Shown: in pieces, positions 16,984 through 26,502 of the stretch
How the letters are laid out: every line of letters starts with the position of its first letter
Position numbering within the stretch: the first letter of the stretch is position 1
Source: CBDDLD01 sp965230605
Lineage (GTDB): Bacteria; Bacteroidota; Bacteroidia; Flavobacteriales; Flavobacteriaceae
Assembly (NCBI GenBank): GCA_965230605.1
Contig: CBDDLD010000004.1
Span: 2,604,001 to 2,668,000, forward strand
Direction of reading: 5' to 3'
DNA length: 64,000 nucleotides
The notes under the pieces: generated by a model
Seen by the model: only the letters and a program-made list of their open reading frames with translations
Told to the model about the DNA's origin: nothing
Database searches by the model: none
Program-made: the position numbers and the translations under genes

Positions 16984-17026
16984 ATAACTGATCATTTTTT
17001 TTACTTTAGCACTAACAAATTATTGC

Positions 17027-17764
17027 ATGAAGTACCTTCAGAATATTGGCATCTATTTCTTAATGGTCATAGACATGTTTCGTAAGCCAACCAAATGGTC
17101 GGTTATGCGCACGCTTATCCTAAAAGATATAGATGATCTTATTATTGGCTCTTTGGGTATAGTAGCCTTTATCTCCTTTTTTGTTGGAGGTGTTGTTACC
17201 ATTCAAACGGCTCTGAATATAAGCAATCCGCTCATTCCTAAATATCTTGTTGGTTTTGCGACTAGGCAGTCGGTAATTTTAGAGTTTGCACCTACTTTTA
17301 TATCTATAATTATGGCAGGTAAAGTAGGGTCTTTTATTACCTCAAGTATTGGTACTATGAGGGTTACTGAACAAATAGATGCTTTGGAAGTCATGGGAAT
17401 AAATGCTTTAAACTATTTAGTATTTCCAAAGTTTATTGCTTTAATGCTCTACCCTTTTGTTATTTCAATTGCTATGTCATTAGGTATATTAGGCGGGTTT
17501 GCTGCATGTGTCTATGGAGGGTATAGTTCGCCTAGCGATTATATTATGGGGGTGCAAACCGATTTTATAGAGTTTCATATTGTTTACGCTTTTATAAAAA
17601 CCACAGTCTTTGCTTTTATATTAGCGACTATTCCTTCGTTTTATGGTTACTACATGAAAGGTGGTGCCTTAGAAGTAGGAAAGGCTAGTACAACATCGTT
17701 TGTTTGGACCAGTGTTGTGATTATACTGGCGAACTATTTACTAACAAGTTTACTATTAGGCTAA
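17027..17764 (+). CDS. mlaE: MlaE-family phospholipid ABC transporter permease
   Basis: This 245-residue inner-membrane permease belongs to the MlaE/YrbE family, which moves phospholipids between the inner and outer membranes to keep outer-membrane asymmetry. It has about five hydrophobic segments and the family core IMAGKVGSFITSSIGTMRVTEQIDALEVMGINALNYLVFPK. Its stop overlaps the start of the ATPase gene (TAATG at 17762-17766), so the two are translated together. The MlaD (MCE) partner is not adjacent here and may be elsewhere. Confidence 0.95.
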   Translation: MKYLQNIGIYFLMVIDMFRKPTKWSVMRTLILKDIDDLIIGSLGIVAFISFFVGGVVTIQTALNISNPLIPKYLVGFATRQSVILEFAPTFISIIMAGKVGSFITSSIGTMRVTEQIDALEVMGINALNYLVFPKFIALMLYPFVISIAMSLGILGGFAACVYGGYSSPSDYIMGVQTDFIEFHIVYAFIKTTVFAFILATIPSFYGYYMKGGALEVGKASTTSFVWTSVVIILANYLLTSLLLG

Positions 17765-18531
17765 TGATAGAAGTTAAAGATTTACATAAGTCGTTTGGTG
17801 ATGCCCATATTCTTAAAGGGATAAGTACTTCTTTTGAAAAGGGTAAAACCAATCTTATTATTGGTCAAAGTGGTTCTGGTAAAACGGTATTTTTGAAATG
17901 CCTTTTAGGCTTGTTTGAATACGAATCTGGTTCTATTTCATACGAAGGTAAATTATATAATGACCTTAATGTGAATGAAAAGCGAGAGTTACGCTCGCAA
18001 ATGGGTATGGTTTTTCAGGGTAGTGCTCTTTTCGACTCTATGACCATTGAAGAAAACGTAATGTTTCCCCTTAGAATGTTCACAAAACAGAATAAGAGCG
18101 AAATGCAAGATCGGGTTAATGTTGTATTAAAGCGTGTGAATCTTGTAGACGCCAATAAAAAAATGCCAAGTGAAGCTTCAGGTGGTATGCAAAAACGTGT
18201 AGCCATCGCCAGAGCTATAGTTAATAATCCGAAATATTTGTTCTGTGATGAGCCTAACTCTGGTTTAGATCCAAGAACAGCCATCGTCATAGACAATCTT
18301 ATACAAGAAATTACCGATGAGTTTAATATCACTACGGTTATTAATTCTCATGACATGAATTCCGTAATGGAGATCGGTGAAAAGATTGTATTTCTTAAAG
18401 ATGGTTTAAAGGCCTGGGAAGGTTCTAAAAAAACTATTTTTAAAACCGATAACGAAGCTGTTACCAATTTTGTTTACTCTTCTGAGCTCTTCAAAAAGGT
18501 GAGACGTATGTATATTGAAGAAAATCAATAA
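17764..18531 (+). CDS. mlaF: MlaF-family ABC transporter ATPase
   Basis: This is the ATP-binding subunit that powers MlaE. The 255 residues include Walker A GQSGSGKT, the signature ASGGMQKRVAIARA, Walker B YLFCDEP and the switch His in INSHDMNSV. The start MIEVKDLHKSFGD at 17764 is preferred over an earlier in-frame start at 17704, because it follows the permease stop by overlap and matches the family's N-terminus. The gene is convergent with the DUF389 protein; I see no terminator in the 27-bp gap. Confidence 0.95.
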   Translation: MIEVKDLHKSFGDAHILKGISTSFEKGKTNLIIGQSGSGKTVFLKCLLGLFEYESGSISYEGKLYNDLNVNEKRELRSQMGMVFQGSALFDSMTIEENVMFPLRMFTKQNKSEMQDRVNVVLKRVNLVDANKKMPSEASGGMQKRVAIARAIVNNPKYLFCDEPNSGLDPRTAIVIDNLIQEITDEFNITTVINSHDMNSVMEIGEKIVFLKDGLKAWEGSKKTIFKTDNEAVTNFVYSSELFKKVRRMYIEENQ

Positions 18532-18558
18532 CGAGAGAAGTTATTTTTCAACTTGCGG

Positions 18559-20046
18559 CTATTGATTTCGTCTCACAACTATAGTGTCCGCTTTAGTTTC
18601 TAGCTTTAACCAATCTCTTAATTCTTTTTCTTTAACCAATTTAAGACTATCGCTAAGTGCGGTATTCCACCTTACATTAGCAACATTTAATGTATCAATA
18701 TTAATAAAGTCTTTGGATTCTAACATTTTAGCATAGCTGAAATATTGCAGATCATTAAATCTGATTTTTGCGTCTTTGGCAAGAGTTGTAAAAGATACTG
18801 ACTCTTTGTTATTGTTGCCTTCTTCTATCTGTTGATTTAAATTAGTAATCTCAGATTCTAAAGTATTTATTTGTTGTTGAAGCCCCGATATAATATTATC
18901 CTTTTCATCAATCTGTTTTATGGCTCTATCATAGGCATCAGATATTTTATCGATACTTCTATTTTTATTACCATTTATAATAAGTTCAAAGTCTTTTATT
19001 TTTTCGTAGCCTTTTATTTCATTTTTTAAGTCTGCTTCTGTGGCATCTGTAATTTCTCCATTAAAATATAATGTGATCTTTTCTTCTTCATAATTAGGCA
19101 CTCCGTCTTGAAACCATAGCTCATGATTACCTTCTATCTCATTTTTTATGAAGCTTTTATAGTCCCTTTCATAACCACTTTCTTTTAACACACTTAAAAA
19201 TGTCATTACAGCCGGAATCATTACCACTATAGCTAATAATGATGCAAGCCTTGCAATACGCTTACGCTTGGCAGAATTTGCATAACGTAACATCGGAAAG
19301 CGTAATAATTTTAATACCACAAAAGTGGCTATAGCAATAAAGATGGTGTTAATAGTAAAGAGATACATGGCACCTCTAAAGAATGACCAATTCCCTTCTG
19401 CTAATCCATAACCAGCCGTACATAATGGTGGCATCAGAGCAGTTGCAATAGCAACTCCAAAAATTACTGAAGCAATGGTTCCTTTTTTAGTACGTGCAAT
19501 AATTAAAGCTAATCCACCAAAAAAGGCAATTAAGACATCTCTAATATCTGGTTTTGTTCTTCCTAAAAGTTCTGAAGTCTCTTCACTTAGGGGAAATAAC
19601 CAAAAGAATAAAAACGCGGTTAACAAACTCAGCACAATCATCGTTGCCAAATTGATTAAGGATTTTCTTAAGGTGTCTATATCATTAATAGCAATAGACA
19701 TTCCTACTCCCAAAATCGGTCCCATTAGAGGAGATATTAACATGGCTCCGATCACAACCGCAGTAGAATTTGCATTTAACCCCACAGAAGCTACAAAAAT
19801 AGAGCATATTAATATCCATGCTGTAGCACCTTTGAAAGGGATATCACCTTTTATAGCTTCAATGGTGGCATCTCTATCTGTATCATCTCTAAAGTCTAAA
19901 AGCTCTCGCATAAATGTATTTATGCTTACAAATAATCCTTTAGCGTCTTGTTTTACAGCTTGCTTTTTTTCTTCTACAGCCTGATCTTTATTTATTGCTT
20001 GTTCCTCTTCTTCAGAAAAGTTGAATTTATTTTCTTGTTCCGCCAT
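18559..20046 (-). CDS. DUF389 (TIGR00341-type) membrane protein
   Basis: This is a 495-residue protein. The N-terminal two thirds hold a hydrophobic DUF389 core with five or more segments and the family stretch STAVVIGAMLISPLMGPILGVGMSIA, followed by ARTKKGTIASVIFGVAIATALMPPLCTAGYGLA. The C-terminal part is a soluble region with a coiled coil (INTLESEITNLNQQIEEGNN). The biochemical role of DUF389 proteins is not established. It lies 16 bp after manC, so the two may be co-transcribed. Confidence 0.88.
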   Translation of the reverse strand: MAEQENKFNFSEEEEQAINKDQAVEEKKQAVKQDAKGLFVSINTFMRELLDFRDDTDRDATIEAIKGDIPFKGATAWILICSIFVASVGLNANSTAVVIGAMLISPLMGPILGVGMSIAINDIDTLRKSLINLATMIVLSLLTAFLFFWLFPLSEETSELLGRTKPDIRDVLIAFFGGLALIIARTKKGTIASVIFGVAIATALMPPLCTAGYGLAEGNWSFFRGAMYLFTINTIFIAIATFVVLKLLRFPMLRYANSAKRKRIARLASLLAIVVMIPAVMTFLSVLKESGYERDYKSFIKNEIEGNHELWFQDGVPNYEEEKITLYFNGEITDATEADLKNEIKGYEKIKDFELIINGNKNRSIDKISDAYDRAIKQIDEKDNIISGLQQQINTLESEITNLNQQIEEGNNNKESVSFTTLAKDAKIRFNDLQYFSYAKMLESKDFINIDTLNVANVRWNTALSDSLKLVKEKELRDWLKLETKADTIVVRRNQ

Positions 20047-20062
20047 TTTATAAATGGATTAA

Positions 20063-21151
20063 TTAACTGTACTGTTCTCCAAATGTTTCTTTTACCTTTT
20101 GAAGTACTTTTTTAATGTCTTGTTCTTTAGATTTAGGAAAGATAAGCAAAACTTCGTCTTTATCCACAACAATATAGTCTTTGAGCCCTTCTGCAACAAC
20201 AACTTTACCGGGTTTAGTCCTAATCATATTCCCAGATGCATCATCGAGTAATATTTTAGAATTCACAACAGCGTTTTTGTCTTCATCTTTATCTAATTTA
20301 TCATATAAGCTCCCCCAAGTCCCCAAATCATTCCAATCAAAAGTAGCAGGTATTACATAAACATTTTTGCTTTTCTCCATGATGGCATAATCGACCGATA
20401 TGTTCTCCGCCTTAGCATAATTATCTTCAATGAAGTCATCTTCAAAATCAGTGTTATAAGTATTATATCCACTCTCAAACAATTTGTATAATTCGGGTTG
20501 ATTGTTCTTAAAAGCTTCAATCACAGATTTCACGCTCCACATAAAAATCCCTGCATTCCATAAGAAATTACCTTGCTTAATAAATGCTTTAGCAGTTTCA
20601 TAATCCGGTTTTTCTCTAAACTGAGCTACAGGTTTTATAGTGTCTTTAGATGATTTATCGTATTCGATGTAACCATATCCGGTATTGGCAAATGTAGGTG
20701 TAATTCCAAGCGTCATTAGTGCATTATGAGATTCACAATAATCAAAAGCAGTTTTTACATTAGCAGTAAATGCGCTTTCATCTTCAATCCAGTGATCACT
20801 TGGTGCCACAATCATAACTGCGTTTTCATTTTCCTTCATAATCTTCATAGATGCATATAGTATGCATGGCGCAGTATTACGCATTGCAGGTTCTAAAACT
20901 ACCTGACGTTTAGTAACGTTTGGGAGCTGTTCAAAAACCAAATCATTATATCTTGCATTAGTCAGAATAAAAATATTCTCTTCAGGAATCAGTTGAGCTA
21001 ATCGGTTAAATGTTTTTTGGATGAGTGTTTCCCCTGTTCCTAGCATGTCGTGAAATTGCTTTGGAAAATCACTAGTACTCACTGGCCAGAATCTTGAACC
21101 TACTCCACCTGCCATTAATATGGCATAATAATTAGAATTTTTACTACTCAT
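20063..21151 (-). CDS. manC: Mannose-1-phosphate guanylyltransferase
   Basis: The enzyme makes GDP-mannose from mannose-1-phosphate and GTP for surface polysaccharides and glycoproteins in the cytoplasm. It has 362 residues, the length of the single-function form without the isomerase domain. The nucleotidyltransferase signature is MAGGVGSRFWPVSTSDFPKQF at residues 13-33. IVAPSDHWIED is the metal-binding region, and REKPD and WNAGIFMW are also conserved. It lies 10 bp after the SprT-like gene. Confidence 0.95.
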   Translation of the reverse strand: MSSKNSNYYAILMAGGVGSRFWPVSTSDFPKQFHDMLGTGETLIQKTFNRLAQLIPEENIFILTNARYNDLVFEQLPNVTKRQVVLEPAMRNTAPCILYASMKIMKENENAVMIVAPSDHWIEDESAFTANVKTAFDYCESHNALMTLGITPTFANTGYGYIEYDKSSKDTIKPVAQFREKPDYETAKAFIKQGNFLWNAGIFMWSVKSVIEAFKNNQPELYKLFESGYNTYNTDFEDDFIEDNYAKAENISVDYAIMEKSKNVYVIPATFDWNDLGTWGSLYDKLDKDEDKNAVVNSKILLDDASGNMIRTKPGKVVVAEGLKDYIVVDKDEVLLIFPKSKEQDIKKVLQKVKETFGEQYS

Positions 21152-21161
21152 GTTTAATTTT

Positions 21162-21761
21162 TTATTCCAATACTTCTACTTCAGCATTAGGATTAAATAA
21201 ATATATTTTACCTGTTTTAATTTCCTTACATTCAAAGCGTTTTCTTCTCACATTACCTTTCTTAAACACTCTTCCATTATAGAGTTTAAACGTTTTCCCC
21301 AAAGGTACTTCAAAAACATAGGTCTTACCATTAGGTTCATCAAATTGCTTTAAAGCTAGGGCTAGTTGTGCGTCTGTATCACTTGATGCTTTAGGGTTTT
21401 TAAAGTGTTTGGCTAATAATGGTAATAATTGTGACGGAAAAATGTCTGGTCGCAAAAACGGAAGCATTAAACGTTGGAATGTGTGCTTCCATTCTTTACC
21501 ATGTGGTTTTATATGTCTACCATATTCCTTGTAAGTTTCAAAATGAGCAATCTCATGAATCAATGTCATTAAGAATCTATAGGCATTGAGGTTGGCATTA
21601 ATTGTGATCTGATGCTTCCCATTTGGTAACCGTCTGTAATCGCCATGTTTGGTCTTACGTTCAGCCTTAACTTTTATAACCAGATGATCTTGTTCTAAAA
21701 GTTTGTTTACCTGAGATAAAGCTGACTTTGGGATATAAGTTTCTAAACCATTTTGCATCAC
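21162..21761 (-). CDS. SprT-like zinc metalloprotease domain protein
   Basis: This is a 199-residue protein with the SprT zinc motif LIHEIAHFETY (HExxH) and a third His in HGKEW about 20 residues later, as in the SprT/Spartan group. The C-terminal part is basic and may bind nucleic acid; the zinc-ribbon cysteines found in some SprT proteins are missing. The role in Bacteroidota is not established. DNA-protein cross-link repair is known for the eukaryotic relatives only. It is followed closely by manC. Confidence 0.85.
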   Translation of the reverse strand: MMQNGLETYIPKSALSQVNKLLEQDHLVIKVKAERKTKHGDYRRLPNGKHQITINANLNAYRFLMTLIHEIAHFETYKEYGRHIKPHGKEWKHTFQRLMLPFLRPDIFPSQLLPLLAKHFKNPKASSDTDAQLALALKQFDEPNGKTYVFEVPLGKTFKLYNGRVFKKGNVRRKRFECKEIKTGKIYLFNPNAEVEVLE

Positions 21762-21778
21762 TGCAAAAATAAAACTTA

Positions 21779-24700
21779 TTAATCCTTAACCACAATCATA
21801 TTCGAGGTATTATCTACACTTAACATATACAAACCAGATGCAATAGCTTCATTCAACTTTATAGTTGTAACTCTACTGAGCTCGTCATATGTGTTTGTGA
21901 TAATATCAACTTTACGTCCTCTAATATCGAACATCTCTATAGTTTCATTACCTGAGGTATTTGTAATATTTAATGTTTTAGATGTTGTTGGATTAGGGTA
22001 GATAATTGTTTCACCTTCTGGTTCTTCAGGAATTTCGATAGCACTGAAATAAGGCACTGCAAAATCAAAAACGTCTTCTGCAACCTGTTGTCCTATAAAT
22101 CGCCCCGGAATATCATCTGCCGGTGGGTGTATTCCTCCCCAAATTCTGGATAGACTGGTCTGATCGGAAGCATCTCTATAAGTAGCCCATTGTAACACTA
22201 CATCTACAGACGGACCTTCTTCAAATACTAAAAATTCATTCCTCTTGGCTACAAATTCACCTATACCTCCGGGGAAAAATGCATTTCCTGTTATACGTGT
22301 CATGATTTCTGCCGCAGCTCTGGAATATGTAGAATGCCCAGACACATAGCCTGCGAATGGTGGTGTTACGAAGGTGGGACGTTGGTATGGATACCAATCT
22401 TCAGCTAAGATCCAGCCAACACCTGCCTGATCTATTTCGGTATCATTTATAAAGTCGTGGCCTCTCCAAGTGTATAGCTTGATCTTTCCTATGTTTTGTC
22501 CAAAAAAGCCTTCTAATGGATCTCCAGCCTCAACAACTTCAATATAGCCAGGTATCAGTGGAATTCCTCTAATAGTATAGTTATCTAAAGTATTATCTGT
22601 GCTTTGCCCTTGTTCATCGGCCATATATCGAATTGCTGAAATGGGTCTGATATAATCGTACCATCCTTTAACACTCCAAGCTGATATTGCAGAATCATGC
22701 ATGGCGCCTCCCATAATGAAATATGCCTTTACATCCCATTCTAGAGGGTCTAAAATATCGCCTTCACCCTGGAATCGTTTTTCAAATTGTGGATGATCAT
22801 TAACATAATTCAGAATCGTAAACCAGTGTCCTGGTGGTGTTTCTGAGTCTGGTCCATCTGCCCAAAACTCTGCCAATACTCTGGCGTAATCTGCTCTAGG
22901 TACCAGATTAGGTTGATATGGAGTGCCCGTTGCCGGATTCACCGTATGCCCCTGTCCTATATCTCCACCTTCAAAGAAGTTGTAAAAACTTGGGTAATCT
23001 TCAAAATTTGTTGGGAAATTTTCAATTCCTACATTCCCTATAGATCCTGGAGATATATCCCACATCACACCATCACTTTGATCTAAATGAGACTGCCATA
23101 CACTTACCATAGAAAACCCCCATTTATAGGCTTCACTCATAGCATCTTCCTCTGTTAGATTGAGGTAAGGCGGATCAGAAGGGTCATGAAACACTCTATA
23201 ATCGTTTCCATCTCTATTATAAACCGTTAAGTCATCATCACTAAGTGCAAAGCTCCACACATTACCCCATTCCGGACTTAAAAATGGCGGTGTAGAACCG
23301 TCAATAATATTTCCCCCTTGATCAATAAATGCATCTAAACTCAAAGGTTGCCATCTATTAGGGTCTACGACAGGGAAATTATTATCTATATCTAGAGAGT
23401 AAGGTGCATTAACAGGCTCATAATAGGCGTTATCATATCCTGTTTGTTCTCTTGATCCATCAGCAAAGCCGTAATTTATAATAACATCAGCCACGTAATT
23501 TCCTAATGCCGCTGCATTACCAAATTCATACAATACAGAGGTGTATGCAGTATCGTATCCTAAACGCTCCATAATAAGATCAAAACGCTCCTGAGATTCG
23601 TTGGCACCAGGAGAGTTAAGAAATCTATGGGATAGTATTCGGTACATCGCATAACTAATAGCTTGTTGTCTAGATGCTTCAATTTCATCAATAGGAATGA
23701 AATCTTCTAAAACACTAGTAAAGTCATTTACTGTATTACCTATTAAGTATGGCCTAGCTTCATCATCGTAAATGGCCCAAATATCATACATGGCTACACT
23801 AGTGTGGAATAAATTTCGTGCATGGACTGTGGGCCTTGCAAAATCGCCTCTAATGGCCTCCAATAGTGCTTCGTTCCACAATCTAGCAACAGAAATATCT
23901 TCAGGCAACTGATTTGCATTAATCGTAATATCTAATGTATTCTGTAAACTAGAGCATTGATCATCAGTTTCTGTAACTGATACTGATCCTGAGGCTTCAA
24001 TATGCCAATTCACAGTTATGGTACTGGTACCCTGACCACTTAATAACTCTCCTCCTGTGACCGACCAATTTGCGGTAGAACCTGTTGCTATATTATAACT
24101 GTAGGTTTGTGTGCTTAAAAAAGCAACATCTGAATTTCCAACTATGCTCTGAGATTCTAAATATGTACATGACCCATCATCTAGAGTGGCATCTGGATTA
24201 TAATTACAGGATACCGGATCTGTGCATCCATAAACCTTCTGACTAGGTATAATATTTAAGACTTCGTAACCCTGACCTTCAGTTACTTTTATTGTTGTGT
24301 TAGATGATAAGTTTGTATAACTCTCTACTAACCCTGATGGCCATTGAATCTCAATCTCTGTAATGTCGGTAATATCATTCAAACCAAAATGAACAGGTTG
24401 TAAACTCTGACTTAAAAACCCTATCCCGGAGTAGTATCGTTTCATCGTACCATTTGCTGTAGTGACACTGATGATACTACCTATTCCGTTTCTGTTGGAT
24501 GTTGTCCCTTCTAATATGATTTTGAACCAATTTAAAGTACTACTGGTGTCATCAAAGTTTAGTAATCTGTTTTCGTATAAAAATGATGGTCCATTGCTAT
24601 TAGTGACGAATAAATCAATATCGCCGTCATTATCATAATCGAAATCAATTGCTTCAACACTTATTGTCTCTTCATTTAGCCCTAATTGAGCGGAAATATC

Positions 24701-25816
24701 TTCAAACGTATTTTGTCCTTCTACATGTAGATTTCTAAAATAGAAATTAGGCTCCGTACTTCTATTTTCAAACTCATAACCATTTACAACATATAAGTCT
24801 TCATCACCATCCAAATCAAAATCTGAAAATCGTGTCCCCCATGCCCAAAGTGTGTTTCCTACATTAAACTGGTCTGCATTTTCTGTAAAAGTGTTATCTC
24901 CATTATTGGTCAATAGAAAGTTATCATCAATAGCAGTAATAAACAGGTCAAAGAAACCGTCTTGGTTATAATCACCAATAGTAATTCCCATGTCATCACC
25001 CATAGTATTTACACCATAGGACTGTGCTTGTTGTGAAAATGTAGAATTCCCTCCATTGATATACAGGTCATTAGGTTCATCAAAATCATTGGAGATATAT
25101 AAATCCATCCATCCATCTTGGTTAAAATCAAAAGGCAGTGCCGTATAGCTGGCTAAATTGGTTTGTGCCTGAATCCCTGTAGATTGTGTAACATCTGTGA
25201 AAGTCCCGTTACCATTATTTCTGTAGAGTATGTTACTATCGCATTCATCCCAATCGCTTATATATACATCTAGAAATCCGTCATTATTATAGTCAAACCA
25301 AGTTGCTCCGGTATTTCTACATGTATTTGATGTGGAAATTCCTGATATTCCTGTTACATTAGCAAACGACCCGTTTCCTAAGTTACGCCATAGTTGTACT
25401 TTATAGGAGTAGGTTAAAAATAGGTCTGGGAAGCCATCATTGTTATAATCTCCCCATGATGCAGCACTCTTATTACCGTCTAAACCAAAGTAATCATCAC
25501 CGCCCTCATCTTGTGAGAGTAAACCTAGGAGACCGGCTTCTTCTGTAACATCTGTAAAAGAGCCATCGTTATCGTTTCTGAATAATCTGCTGTAAGTTTT
25601 TGCAATACCCATACTATCTTTAGCTTTGGCTACTACGAAAATATCTAGGTCATAATCGCCATCGTAATCGGCTACAGCAACACCGTTGTTCTCTTCAAGA
25701 ATATCTATGCCAACAATATTTTCTACACGTTCAAAATTTTGAGATTGAGCGTAAAACGAGAACAAACAAAAAATAAAACTATAAATGCAAAACTTAGAGG
25801 GTAGTTTTTTTGTCAT
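21779..25816 (-). CDS. Secreted FG-GAP/ASPIC-UnbV protein fused to a vanadium-haloperoxidase-like domain, T9SS sorted
   Basis: The protein has about 1345 residues; I chose 25816 (MTKKLPSKFC) because it gives a clean signal peptide ending near FYAQSQ. The first 400 residues are FG-GAP/VCBS-type calcium-binding propeller repeats (DYDGDYDLDIFV, DFNQDGWMDLYI, DYDNDGDIDLFV). An ASPIC/UnbV-like stretch (NGIGSIISV, IEIQWPSG) and a Cys-rich spacer (GCTDPVSCNYNPDATLDDGSC) follow. The C-terminal half is a PAP2/vanadium-haloperoxidase-like domain with K1050...R1057-P, SGH with H1161, and SRxxxGxH with H1230, all the vanadate- or phosphate-binding residues. A T9SS sorting domain ends it (YPNPTTSKTLNI... 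SGLYMLSVDN). Haloperoxidase or phosphatase action is not separable by eye. Confidence 0.88.
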   Translation of the reverse strand: MTKKLPSKFCIYSFIFCLFSFYAQSQNFERVENIVGIDILEENNGVAVADYDGDYDLDIFVVAKAKDSMGIAKTYSRLFRNDNDGSFTDVTEEAGLLGLLSQDEGGDDYFGLDGNKSAASWGDYNNDGFPDLFLTYSYKVQLWRNLGNGSFANVTGISGISTSNTCRNTGATWFDYNNDGFLDVYISDWDECDSNILYRNNGNGTFTDVTQSTGIQAQTNLASYTALPFDFNQDGWMDLYISNDFDEPNDLYINGGNSTFSQQAQSYGVNTMGDDMGITIGDYNQDGFFDLFITAIDDNFLLTNNGDNTFTENADQFNVGNTLWAWGTRFSDFDLDGDEDLYVVNGYEFENRSTEPNFYFRNLHVEGQNTFEDISAQLGLNEETISVEAIDFDYDNDGDIDLFVTNSNGPSFLYENRLLNFDDTSSTLNWFKIILEGTTSNRNGIGSIISVTTANGTMKRYYSGIGFLSQSLQPVHFGLNDITDITEIEIQWPSGLVESYTNLSSNTTIKVTEGQGYEVLNIIPSQKVYGCTDPVSCNYNPDATLDDGSCTYLESQSIVGNSDVAFLSTQTYSYNIATGSTANWSVTGGELLSGQGTSTITVNWHIEASGSVSVTETDDQCSSLQNTLDITINANQLPEDISVARLWNEALLEAIRGDFARPTVHARNLFHTSVAMYDIWAIYDDEARPYLIGNTVNDFTSVLEDFIPIDEIEASRQQAISYAMYRILSHRFLNSPGANESQERFDLIMERLGYDTAYTSVLYEFGNAAALGNYVADVIINYGFADGSREQTGYDNAYYEPVNAPYSLDIDNNFPVVDPNRWQPLSLDAFIDQGGNIIDGSTPPFLSPEWGNVWSFALSDDDLTVYNRDGNDYRVFHDPSDPPYLNLTEEDAMSEAYKWGFSMVSVWQSHLDQSDGVMWDISPGSIGNVGIENFPTNFEDYPSFYNFFEGGDIGQGHTVNPATGTPYQPNLVPRADYARVLAEFWADGPDSETPPGHWFTILNYVNDHPQFEKRFQGEGDILDPLEWDVKAYFIMGGAMHDSAISAWSVKGWYDYIRPISAIRYMADEQGQSTDNTLDNYTIRGIPLIPGYIEVVEAGDPLEGFFGQNIGKIKLYTWRGHDFINDTEIDQAGVGWILAEDWYPYQRPTFVTPPFAGYVSGHSTYSRAAAEIMTRITGNAFFPGGIGEFVAKRNEFLVFEEGPSVDVVLQWATYRDASDQTSLSRIWGGIHPPADDIPGRFIGQQVAEDVFDFAVPYFSAIEIPEEPEGETIIYPNPTTSKTLNITNTSGNETIEMFDIRGRKVDIITNTYDELSRVTTIKLNEAIASGLYMLSVDNTSNMIVVKD

Positions 25817-25865
25817 ACAAGTATTTTTTATAAATATAAAAAATACAGATAACATTAAGGTAACA

Positions 25866-26501
25866 TTATAACAGGTCTAGCAGTTGTTTCATCGAATAAA
25901 AAACTTTATTCGCTTTGGTTTGAAGTTCTTTATTATAATCCCTTGCGGTATAGCCATACACATCAAACCCACCATTTATTGCTGCATTAACCCCTATTAT
26001 GCTATCTTCGATGACTAGACATTCTTTTGCTTTATAGCCCATAGTATTTGCCGCCCATTGAAAAACAGCCGGATCTGGCTTCCATTTTTTAATAGTATAG
26101 CAGCTGAAGATTTTTCCTTTAAAGTGAGGAAGAAGACCTGTAAGCTCAAGATTAAGTTCAATCTTATTAACCGGACCACTTGATGCCACACAGAAATCGA
26201 TCTTTAAATTTTCAATAACTTCTTTAACACCATCTATGGGCTGTATGTCAGTCTTAAAAGCCTCATAAGAACGGCGGCGGTATTCTGTTTGAAAATTATC
26301 TGGTGCTTCTTGCTTTGCTAATTGCTTAATTTGATTAAAACAATTCTCTAGTGAATTTCCTTTGAAGTGACGTAGGGCATAATCGAGGTCAATATCGGCA
26401 CCCAACTCATTTGCCATTTCAACCATCACCGTATTACTTATAACCTCACTATCGACTAAAACACCATCGCAATCAAAGATGATACATTTATATTTCGACA
26501 T
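25866..26501 (-). CDS. HAD-superfamily phosphatase/phosphomutase
   Basis: This is a 211-residue HAD hydrolase of the beta-phosphoglucomutase/phosphatase subgroup. Motif I is IIFDCDGVLVDSE at residues 7-19, with the nucleophile Asp and acid Asp two residues apart. SSGPVNK holds the motif II Ser, KKWKPDP the motif III Lys, and VIEDSIIGV the motif IV acids. A helical cap lies between motifs I and II. It lies next to an SDR gene (1 bp between them) and probably shares its operon. Substrate unknown. Confidence 0.9.
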   Translation of the reverse strand: MSKYKCIIFDCDGVLVDSEVISNTVMVEMANELGADIDLDYALRHFKGNSLENCFNQIKQLAKQEAPDNFQTEYRRRSYEAFKTDIQPIDGVKEVIENLKIDFCVASSGPVNKIELNLELTGLLPHFKGKIFSCYTIKKWKPDPAVFQWAANTMGYKAKECLVIEDSIIGVNAAINGGFDVYGYTARDYNKELQTKANKVFYSMKQLLDLL

Positions 26502-26502
26502 A

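Larger units (their letters stand above)
16633..17026. other. Intergenic region between the repeat protein and mlaE
   Basis: This 394-bp divergent intergenic region holds the promoter side of the repeat protein, several palindromes (16687-16712, TTAGTTAACTAA at 16725-16736, and 9-bp arms at 16744-16762), an open frame without a start codon (16789-16983), and a weak promoter-like TACTTTAG at 17002-17009 before mlaE. No RNA gene is visible. Confidence 0.7.
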
